Assembly: GCA_005888095.1 (NCBI GenBank)
Contig: VBKF01000112.1
Span: forward strand, 1-50,243
Direction: 5' to 3'
Length of the DNA stretch: 50,243 bases
Source: Deltaproteobacteria bacterium
Lineage (GTDB): Bacteria; Desulfobacterota; Binatia; DP-6
Below, piece by piece: positions 8,677-14,775 of the stretch. The stretch's first letter is position 1. Each line of letters starts with the position of its first letter. Made by a program: the position numbers and the translations under genes. The notes under the pieces are model-generated. The model saw nothing but the letters and a program-made list of their open reading frames with translations. It made no database searches and was not told the origin of the DNA.

Positions 8677-9177
8677 TCAAACCCGGACGTGCGACGGGAC
8701 GAGCACTCTGACGCTCGGCGTGTCGTCGCGGCTCCACTCCTCGTGGAAGAGCGCCGCGTACCCGGTGTGGCGGATCTTCCACTCCCCGTCGACCTTCGCG
8801 TACTCATCGGCGTAGTAGGCGCCGATGCGAACGTTCCGCTTCTGACCGGGGTTGAAGAGGAAGTTGTAGAGCACCCAGGTGCCCCGCGCCGCGGTCGGGC
8901 CGAGGAGCTCGATCTCGGGATGGCCGCCGTGGTGGATGCCGAAGGTGCCCGACTCCTCGCCGAGCGACGTGCGGAGGAACTGCATGATCGCGTCGACGCC
9001 CTGAAACCGATACCGGCCGCTCCCGTAATCGACTGTCGCGTCCGCGGCAAAGCAGGTGGCGAGCTCGTCCCAGCGCTTCTGGTCTAGGCAGCGCCAGTAA
9101 CGGTGCTTCAAGCGCTTGATCGCCTCGAGGTCCTCGAGCGCCTGGATGCGTGCGGCGAGGGTTCCGGTGTCTGACAT
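8677..9177 (-). CDS. SnoaL-like / NTF2-fold protein
   Basis: This 166-residue protein has the alpha+beta cone fold of SnoaL-like and bile-acid-dehydratase-like proteins. Typical features are the N-terminal helix LEAIKRLKHRYWRCLDQKRW, then WDELATCFAADATVDYGSGR, YRFQGVDAIMQFL, and the late strand YADEYAKVDGEWKIRHTGY. Family members isomerise, dehydrate or hydrolyse small hydrophobic ligands. The exact reaction is not evident. It starts 18 bp before the CAP-domain gene ends, in the order CAP then SnoaL, with a GGAGAGAG ribosome binding site, so the two are probably co-transcribed. Confidence 0.8.
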   Translation of the reverse strand: MSDTGTLAARIQALEDLEAIKRLKHRYWRCLDQKRWDELATCFAADATVDYGSGRYRFQGVDAIMQFLRTSLGEESGTFGIHHGGHPEIELLGPTAARGTWVLYNFLFNPGQKRNVRIGAYYADEYAKVDGEWKIRHTGYAALFHEEWSRDDTPSVRVLVPSHVRV

Positions 9178-9195
9178 GATCTCTCTCCAGGTCCT

Positions 9196-9714
9196 TCAGC
9201 GGCCGACGAAGATCTGGGTGAAGAACACCTCGCCCGCCGCGTTGCGCGCGACCCCGATACCGGTCAGGCCGTACGGCCCCTCGATGTTTTCCCGGTGCGC
9301 CCGGCTCTCGAGCCACCCGTGCACGGCCTCGGATGCCGGGTCGCGATGGCCCCGGTTGGATGCGACGTTCTCCGCCGTCCGCCGGCACGTCATGACGTGG
9401 CCGAGGGCCTTGACCCGCTCGGCGAACCCGTCGTGTCCGAAGGACGTCGTGCCGTCCGCCATCGCCAGGCTGTGGCCCCGGGCCTCCTGGCTGATGCGCG
9501 GATCGAGGGCGAGCGGGGCGAGAGCGCGGGCACGCCGGTGCCTGTTGACGAGTTCGTAGACCGCGCGTTCGAGTGCGGCGTCGGCACGCGGACCGCGGGC
9601 CGTACCGGCACCCCGCACGATGCGGGACTCGCCCGGCGGGTCACGAGACGGACACCCCTGGAGTGTGAGTGGGCCGAGCAGGCCGAGCACGACGATCGGC
9701 CTGCCACTCGCCAT
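9196..9714 (-). CDS. CAP-domain (SCP/PR1) lipoprotein
   Basis: Translation from the ATG at 9714 gives 172 residues with a hydrophobic N-terminus and a lipobox-like LQGC near residue 20, so it is probably an envelope lipoprotein. The CAP fold is shown by the N-terminal helix LERAVYELVNRHRRARALAP, the His-containing FGHDGFAERVKA segment, AENVASNRG and HGWLESRAHRENIEG, and the final strand GEVFFTQIFVGR. Bacterial CAP proteins are secreted or surface proteins of varied and mostly unknown role. No good ribosome binding site precedes 9714, and an in-frame extension up to 9930 exists but looks non-coding. Confidence 0.8.
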   Translation of the reverse strand: MASGRPIVVLGLLGPLTLQGCPSRDPPGESRIVRGAGTARGPRADAALERAVYELVNRHRRARALAPLALDPRISQEARGHSLAMADGTTSFGHDGFAERVKALGHVMTCRRTAENVASNRGHRDPASEAVHGWLESRAHRENIEGPYGLTGIGVARNAAGEVFFTQIFVGR

Positions 9715-9832
9715 CCCGAGAGACGATAGACCGTCGCTGGCGAATGATCCAGGAGCGCGCGCGGTGGTCGTCGATCCGTGCGTGTCGAGCGTGCCCAGGC
9801 GCTCGGGTACACTGCGGAGGAGGGCGGGTTCG

Positions 9833-10711
9833 ATGAGGTGGGCTCGAATCGTCGCTTGTTGCGGCCTCTTGCTCGCCCCCGCGCGGCCGGTGCGGGGTGC
9901 GGACCCGCCACGGCCGCTTCGCGTCGTCACCTACAACATGCTCCATGGCGGCTTCGGCCTGCGAGGTGACGGCCAGCACCTCGAGGAGCGGCTGGCCATG
10001 ACGATCGAGGCCCTTCGCGGCCTCGACGTCGACCTGATCGGCTTGCAGGAGGCGTCCTCGGGACGGAGACGGGGCGACGTTGCCGGCCGGCTCGCCACCG
10101 CGCTGGGCCTTCACCACGTCCGCGCCCCCGCGGGCTATCGCTGGGTGGGACGCCTCGCGAGCTGGGTGATGGGATTCGACGAGGGCCCCGCCGTCCTGAG
10201 CCGCTTTCCGATCGTCGCATGGAACGTAATACGCCTGAGCTCGTGCGATCACTGGTATGGGCGCGTGCTTCTCTGCGCCAAGCTGGAGACGCCCTGGGGC
10301 CCGCTCGACGCCTGCTCGACGCACACGGGAAGCAGCACCTGTCAGCTGAGGAGCCTGACCAGGCTCCTCCAGGGACGACGTGGACGGGCGCCGCTGATCC
10401 TGATGGGGGACCTCAACAGCACCCCCGATACCTCGGGCGTGAAGCATCTCCTTGCCGACGACGGCCTGGTCGACACGTTTCGCACGGCGAACCCGGACGT
10501 CCCGGGGTTCACCGTGTGGCAGCCGGTCCGGGTCGAAGCTCCCGCGGCGCGACGGCGGGTGGACTACGTGCTCGTCGCCCCGGGCGCGGACGCGCCAGTC
10601 CGTGTACGTGCGAGCCGCGTCATCCTCGACCAGCCTGGCCGCGGAGCCGATGGGAAGGCGCTCTGGCCCTCCGACCACTACGGGGTGCTGTCCGAGGTCG
10701 AGGTCTTCTGA
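9833..10711 (+). CDS. Exported endonuclease/exonuclease/phosphatase family protein
   Basis: The ATG at 9833 follows GGAGG with good spacing and gives 292 residues. Residues 1-23 form a signal peptide (IVACCGLLLAPARPVRGA). The EEP fold motifs appear in order: VVTYNMLHG, DLIGLQEAS (catalytic Glu), LILMGDLNSTP (Asp/Asn pair), RRRVDYVLV and WPSDHYGVL (catalytic Asp-His). This metal-dependent phosphodiesterase fold includes DNases, sphingomyelinases and inositol phosphatases. Export suggests a periplasmic or extracellular substrate, and the Cys residues in the middle may form disulfides. It diverges from the CAP-domain gene. Confidence 0.88.
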   Translation: MRWARIVACCGLLLAPARPVRGADPPRPLRVVTYNMLHGGFGLRGDGQHLEERLAMTIEALRGLDVDLIGLQEASSGRRRGDVAGRLATALGLHHVRAPAGYRWVGRLASWVMGFDEGPAVLSRFPIVAWNVIRLSSCDHWYGRVLLCAKLETPWGPLDACSTHTGSSTCQLRSLTRLLQGRRGRAPLILMGDLNSTPDTSGVKHLLADDGLVDTFRTANPDVPGFTVWQPVRVEAPAARRRVDYVLVAPGADAPVRVRASRVILDQPGRGADGKALWPSDHYGVLSEVEVF

Positions 10712-10715
10712 GCCG

Positions 10716-11099
10716 CTACGGCATCAGGCTCGTGACGGGGCGCGTGCAGTAGTCCTCCTGCATCGCATCCACGATGCCGTCCATCCATGCGCCGGGAATG
10801 GCGTCGGCAGCGAACGGCGCGAGGACGAGCCCGGCCGGGAGGAGCACCGTGCCGGCGACGAGCATCTTGACGCCGTGCCCGAGCTGGCAGGCTTGCAGCC
10901 GGATGCTCCGCCGCCGCAGGCCGTTCACCATCATGATCGGCGGCGACACGAGCGTGAAGACTCCCCCGACGACGAGCGTCGGTGGCCCGCGCTCCGCGAC
11001 CCGGCGGACGGTCGCGTGCCCGCGCGCGGCGGCCGTGACGATCACGACCGCGATCGCGCCCGCGAGGAGGCTGCGCCAGAGACGCGCGCCTAGGCGCAT
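10716..11099 (-). CDS. Small membrane protein coupled to the reductase
   Basis: The protein has 127 residues and about three hydrophobic segments (residues 10-25, 40-58 and 78-96). The C-terminal tail carries one Cys (EDYCTRPV). It begins inside the end of the aldo/keto reductase gene, with a 10-bp overlap and no separate ribosome binding site, so its translation is probably coupled to that of the reductase. I recognise no family. The coupling suggests a membrane partner or anchor for the exported reductase, which is inference. Confidence 0.6.
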   Translation of the reverse strand: MRLGARLWRSLLAGAIAVVIVTAAARGHATVRRVAERGPPTLVVGGVFTLVSPPIMMVNGLRRRSIRLQACQLGHGVKMLVAGTVLLPAGLVLAPFAADAIPGAWMDGIVDAMQEDYCTRPVTSLMP

Positions 11100-12349
11100 T
11101 CGAGCAGGCGATGCGCCCGGGCCATCTTGTCGCGGATCGGGAGGTCGAAGGGGCACGAGCGCTCGCACGGCGCGCTGCACCCGGCGCAGTGATCGGCGCG
11201 GCGGGCGGCATCGAGCTGGCGGTAGAGGCGGGCGGCCTCCCGCTCCTGACCGTAGCTCTCGGCGTACATCGCGTAGCGCAGCACGTCGTCGACCGGTACG
11301 CCGTACGGACAGGCGTCGAGGCATTCGCCACATCCCGGGCGGCAATAGTCGCGGGCGACGAGCCGGTCGTATTTCTCGAGCAGGCTCACGTCCCCCGGCG
11401 CCACCTCCCGGCCCGACGCGTAGAGGTACTCGTCGATCTGCTCGTGGCGGCTCATCGTGACCACGAGGCCGCTGACGTCGGGGTTGGAGAGCACCCACTT
11501 GAACGCCGCCTGCGCGAACGACTCGCGCTCGGTGGGCGTGAAGTCGGCGAGCTGGGTGTGCCGGGCGCCCTTGAGGGTCTTCATCGCGACGACGCCGACG
11601 CCCTTCTCGCGCGCCCGGCGGAAGATGTTGGTCAGGTCGGGCCAGTTGCGGAAGTTGTAGGCGACCATGATGACGTCGAACCGTCCGCTGTCGACGGCGT
11701 GGGCCATCACCGTCTCCAGGTCGGGCGTGTGGCTCGAGACTCCCATGAAGCGGACCTTGCCCGCCTCCTTCAGCCGATCGAACGCCTCGTGGATGTTGGG
11801 GGCCATCAGGCGATCGAGGGAGTTGCAGGCGTGAATGTGGCAGAGGTCGAGGTAGTCGATCCCGAGCCGGCGGAGACTCGCCTCGACCGATTCGATCACG
11901 GCCGCGACGGGCGTGTCCGTGGCGAGATGTCCGTCGGGCGTGCAGAACTTGGAGACGATGAACAGGCGGTCGCGCGGCGTGGCGCGGATGCCGCTCCCCA
12001 GCGCGATCTCCGAGCCGGCGCGGGAATAGTCGGGCGACGTGTCGAAGTAGGTGATGCCCCGCTCGACCCCTCGCCGGGCCACCGCGGCGTCCTCCAGGCC
12101 CGAGCAGCCGAACGAGATGTCCGACATCTGGAAGCCGGTGCGCCCGAGCGGCCGGTAGCGCTGGACGCGCGACCCGGCCCAGGCCGGGCGCTGCGATTCT
12201 GCCTTCGGCACGTCACTGATCAGGAAGAGCTGGGTGCCGTACTTGCACCCGCCGGCAAGCGTGAGGCCGCCGGCGGCCAGACCCGCGGACGCGCCACGCA
12301 GGAACGCGCGCCGGCTGAGGTAGGGGTCTGGTCGGCCGTCGTCCGCCAT
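11090..12349 (-). CDS. Tat-exported aldo/keto reductase with two ferredoxin-type clusters
   Basis: The protein has 419 residues. The N-terminus has a twin-arginine signal (SRRAFLRG at 12-19) followed by a hydrophobic stretch ending AGGC, possibly a lipobox. Residues 65-320 are an aldo/keto reductase barrel with the usual tetrad: Asp and Tyr in FDTSPDYSRAG, Lys in FIVSKFC and His in CHIHACN. The C-terminus holds two Cys clusters (YCRPGCGECLDACPYG and HCAGCSAPCERSCPF) that resemble 4Fe-4S ferredoxin motifs. Such fused reductases are known, and the Tat signal implies folding with cofactor before export. The substrate is unknown. The gene overlaps the small membrane protein downstream. Confidence 0.88.
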   Translation of the reverse strand: MADDGRPDPYLSRRAFLRGASAGLAAGGLTLAGGCKYGTQLFLISDVPKAESQRPAWAGSRVQRYRPLGRTGFQMSDISFGCSGLEDAAVARRGVERGITYFDTSPDYSRAGSEIALGSGIRATPRDRLFIVSKFCTPDGHLATDTPVAAVIESVEASLRRLGIDYLDLCHIHACNSLDRLMAPNIHEAFDRLKEAGKVRFMGVSSHTPDLETVMAHAVDSGRFDVIMVAYNFRNWPDLTNIFRRAREKGVGVVAMKTLKGARHTQLADFTPTERESFAQAAFKWVLSNPDVSGLVVTMSRHEQIDEYLYASGREVAPGDVSLLEKYDRLVARDYCRPGCGECLDACPYGVPVDDVLRYAMYAESYGQEREAARLYRQLDAARRADHCAGCSAPCERSCPFDLPIRDKMARAHRLLECA

Positions 12350-12373
12350 GGTGTCCTCCCGTGGCCCGTCCCT

Positions 12374-12703
12374 CTATCCCGATGCGCCCGACTCGAGACG
12401 CCGCCTCACCTCGCGCTCGAACTCCGGGAAGTAGCGGCCGATCACCGGCAGATCGAACGCCTGGAGGATCGATTCCATCGGCTCGCGCTCGAGCAGGAAC
12501 TCGAAGGAGAGTCGCACCAGCTCCTTGGCCGCGATGCGCCGGCCGGTCAGCTTCTCGTAGTAGGAGGCGGACACGGTGACGCGGTGAACCGTCCGCTGCA
12601 CCCCATCGATCACGGTCACCCGGAACTCGTGATCACTCTCCGGGCTCACCTCGATCCGTGCGGCCACCGGCGAGATCAGAACCGCCGGCAGGGCCGAAGT
12701 CAA
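12374..12703 (-). CDS. Conserved small protein of unknown function
   Basis: This protein has up to 109 residues; the frame opens with a TTG at 12703, and a GTG at 12667 is an equally likely start. The core has a two-strand beginning (ARIEVSPESDHEFRVTVIDG), the strand HRVTVSASYYEKLTG, and helical segments KELVRLSFEFLLEREP and ESILQAFDLPVIGRYFPEFE. The composition is that of a soluble cytoplasmic protein and looks conserved, but I cannot attach a function. It lies 24 bp upstream of the reductase gene on the same strand and may share its transcript. Confidence 0.7.
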   Translation of the reverse strand: MTSALPAVLISPVAARIEVSPESDHEFRVTVIDGVQRTVHRVTVSASYYEKLTGRRIAAKELVRLSFEFLLEREPMESILQAFDLPVIGRYFPEFEREVRRRLESGASG

Positions 12704-12902
12704 TCCATGGCGCGTCCGGATGTGGACAGGCCCCGGCCGCGAGGGTAGCCTCGCGGCATGGCATCCCGATCGGGCTCCACACAGGGCCCGGCGCTGGCGA
12801 TACAGCCGGTGATCGGGGGCCGGGAAAGGGCAGCGGCGGTCCGATCCCGGCGGCGGGGCATGGGCCCGCCCGGTCTTCTCGCCGAAGAAAGGAGGTGATC
12901 CA

Positions 12903-12947
12903 GTGACGTATTCCCCTACGGTGATCTGTGAGGTGGTTGCCCCCTAG
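12903..12947 (+). CDS. 14-residue ORF with a perfect extended Shine-Dalgarno
   Basis: A GTG at 12903 opens the peptide MTYSPTVICEVVAP, which ends at TAG 12945-12947. GGAGG ends 7 nt before the GTG, and the match to the 16S tail extends over 18 nt, far longer than a normal ribosome binding site. The peptide could be a leader whose translation sets the fold of the RNA downstream. It has a faint resemblance to the N-terminus of PqqA-type precursors but lacks their Glu...Tyr core. Its small size limits certainty. Confidence 0.4.
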   Translation: MTYSPTVICEVVAP

Positions 12948-13002
12948 GGCGGACCCACGGAACGTCGCTGGGTCACCCATACGGGGACCCAGGCACCACC
13001 GA

Positions 13003-13070
13003 ACCCCGATAGCCCCCGCGTGTCACCGGCGGGCCGGCGCATAGCCGGGACGGCTATCGGGGTTTTTTTT
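13003..13070 (+). terminator. Strong Rho-independent terminator
   Basis: The 12-bp perfect stem pairs 13003-13014 (ACCCCGATAGCC) with 13052-13063 and is followed by eight T residues (13063-13070). The long loop holds a further small hairpin (CCCGC/GCGGG, 13015-13033). It ends rightward transcripts and lies just past the end of the leftward TMTC-like remnant. Confidence 0.85.
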
Positions 13071-13085
13071 CGCCGGACGGTGCGG

Positions 13086-13870
13086 CTATCGGCGCCCCAG
13101 CCGGCGGAGTGCCTCCTGCGCGGCCGAATATCCGGCGCGCAGCTCGAGCGCGCGGTGGTACTCCGCCGCCGCGTCGTCGAGTCGCTCCGGGTGAAACCGC
13201 TCGATCAGCAGTCCCAACCGGTAGTGGTGCGCCGCCGGATCCTTCTCCGCCTCGGCCGCGAGCTCGAACTCCCGCTCGGCCTCCTGGGTGCGTCCCATCC
13301 GGGCGTAGGTGCGGCCGAGGTTGGCGGGCCCGGTGGTCGGCGAGACCCGCGTCGATGGCCCGGCGGTAGGCGATGGCGGCGTCGTCGAGACGTCCGACCT
13401 GGGCGTAGGCCGCGCCGCAGCTGTTCTGCAGCTGCGCGCTGCGCGGATGGGCGCTCGCGTACCGGTCGCAGATGTCCGCGATCTCGCCGTGGCGGCCCTC
13501 GTCGAGCAGGACGCCCACGTACATTCGCCACGCGTCGCCGCTCTCGGGAGCAGCCCGGACCTCGGCCTCGACAAGACGCCGGCCGCTTCTCCAGGCGAGG
13601 TTGCGGGCGAGCGTGAGAGGACCGAGCAGCAGCACGAGCGCGAGGCCGAGCCCCACGGCCGCGGGCGGGCCGTGGCGACGCGCCAGCGCCGCCAGGCCGA
13701 AGGCGAGGGGCACGGCGAGGCCCGCCGACGGCAGGTAGGCGATGCGCTCGGCGAGCGACGTCACGGCGACATTCGGGATGGAAGTCGTCGTGGACGATCA
13801 CGTTGCCCGGCGCGTTCGCATAGGCGATCGCGGTGAGGACCGCGACCGCGAGCGGAGCGAGAAGCGACAC
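13086..13870 (-). pseudogene. TMTC-like membrane/TPR protein remnant with internal deletion
   Basis: The 5' piece (GTG at 13870) starts with the membrane segment LAVAVLTAIAYANAPGN followed by VIVHDDF. This corresponds to the start of TMTC-like (DUF1736) membrane proteins, where a YAN...DD motif follows the first helix. At about 13775 the sequence jumps, in another frame, to SLAERIAYLPSAGLAVPLAF, which in intact relatives lies several hundred residues later. TPR repeats follow (GDAWRMYVGVLLDEGRHGEI, CGAAYAQVGRLDDAAIAY). A second frame change at about 13330 leads into the last TPRs (LGRTYARMGRTQEAEREFEL) and the stop at 13086. Most of the polytopic domain is missing, so the product cannot be functional. 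The family call is by pattern. Confidence 0.6.
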
Positions 13871-14286
13871 GCGCGAGCGCGCAGGTCCGGGAGCGGGTCG
13901 CGGCCGCGCGGCCCGTCGGGACGGAGCGCTCCGGCCGCGGACCGCAGGTGCCTGCTGGCGGGACGGCAGGGCCGTGCCCGTGGCGTCGTCGGGTCTTGCT
14001 CCGGCTCATGCCTCTCCCTGACCGGCACCGGGGCGCGGGACCGTAGCGGCTCGGTCGTCGAGGTGTCAAGGCGAGGCGCGCGCCGGCGGTTGCACGGGTG
14101 TGTTGTGCAAATATGCACCCGTTCCTGACAGCGGCCGTATCTCCTCGACGCGATATGCGCTATGAAATGAATCCACGCCGCCCGGGGCGGCGTAGCGCAG
14201 GGGCACGCAGCGCACGGTGGCATCACACTTGCTCCAACGGGGCGTGTGTTGCCCGACACACCAAGGGGGGCAGGAGGATGACCAAC
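13871..14286. other. 416-bp intergenic region
   Basis: This region lies between the leftward pseudogene and the rightward small secreted protein. It holds a short inverted repeat GTGCA-AATA-TGCAC at 14105-14118 in a locally AT-richer patch that may be an operator or part of a promoter. A GC-rich palindrome at 14175-14193 (ACGCCGC/GCGGCGT arms) lies in what would be the 5' untranslated region. I see no gene. Confidence 0.3.
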
Positions 14287-14766
14287 ATGATGAGCGGGAC
14301 GATGCGGCATTGGTCGGTGGCAGGCGCGCTCCTGGTCGCCGCGAGCGCGTGGCAGGCGACCGGGACTCAGGCCGCGACGACCACCACCACGACGGTCACG
14401 ACCACGACGACCCCGGCAGGCAGCGGGATGTTCAGCGCGGTCGACGAGGGCCTGGCGGCGCTGACCGCGGACGTGGAGGCGCTGGGGAGCAACGTGACGG
14501 TGAAAGGGGTCCTCCAGCGCGAGCTGGTGCACATGCAGAAGAACCGAGCCCGCGCCGAGATGCAGCTGAACGCGGGTCATCGGCCTCAGGCGCTCGTCGC
14601 GCTGCGCAGCGCAGACCACTGGATGATCGCGTTCCTCTCACGCATCAAGGGCGTCGCCGCGAAGAAGTCGATGGGTCTGGAGGCGCAGTCGAGCCTGCTT
14701 GCGACGGCACTGCAGACGCGAAGCAGCCTCCGGACCGTGCTGACGACCGTCAAGCAGTCGCACTAA
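14287..14766 (+). CDS. Small secreted protein with poly-Thr linker
   Basis: AGGAGG at 14272-14277 best fits the ATG at 14287, although an ATG at 14278 is also in frame. The product of about 159 residues has a signal peptide (HWSVAGALLVAASAWQATG) cleaved near TQA. A Thr-only low-complexity linker follows, encoded by ACC/ACG codons at about 14378-14413. The rest is a helical domain with a Lys/Arg-rich end (HMQKNRARAEMQLNAGHRPQ, SRIKGVAAKKSMG). No enzyme motif is seen. The Thr linker resembles that of the broken Cys-rich protein near 2.9 kb. Confidence 0.7.
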   Translation: MMSGTMRHWSVAGALLVAASAWQATGTQAATTTTTTVTTTTTPAGSGMFSAVDEGLAALTADVEALGSNVTVKGVLQRELVHMQKNRARAEMQLNAGHRPQALVALRSADHWMIAFLSRIKGVAAKKSMGLEAQSSLLATALQTRSSLRTVLTTVKQSH

Positions 14767-14775
14767 CGTCTGGTC

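Larger units (their letters stand above)
12736..13070 (+). ncRNA. Candidate structured leader/regulatory RNA with 16S-tail-like ribosome binding site
   Basis: This gene-free stretch is unusually rich in structure. A perfect 9-bp stem with a GTAG loop lies at 12736-12757, and the self-complementary CCCGATCGGG lies at 12765-12774. A TCTTC/GAAGA hairpin (12874-12888) sits just before the sequence AGAAAGGAGGTGATCCAG (12886-12903), the exact complement of the common bacterial 16S rRNA 3' end. A 14-codon ORF follows. Then come mutually exclusive pairings: TGGGTC (12970-12975) can pair with GACCCA upstream (12952-12957) or with GACCCAG downstream (12986-12992). The element ends in a strong terminator. 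The 5' end is arbitrary. It matches no riboswitch class I know. Confidence 0.4.

Noticed and set aside
9620-9832. N-terminal extension of the endonuclease/exonuclease/phosphatase-family protein
   Set aside because: The signal peptide and GGAGG box mark the ATG at 9833. The extension overlaps the divergent CAP-domain gene.
12886-12903. Possible inverted fragment of a 16S rRNA gene
   Set aside because: Only 18 nt match. The sequence that would be the next part of 16S on either side does not resemble the conserved 3' minor domain, and the match sits at the right distance before a start codon.
12658-12906. An 82-codon plus-strand frame ending at the 16S-like site
   Set aside because: It has Gly/Pro/Arg-rich low-complexity sequence and overlaps the start of the small protein on the other strand. 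It stops just past the strong ribosome binding site without evident purpose.
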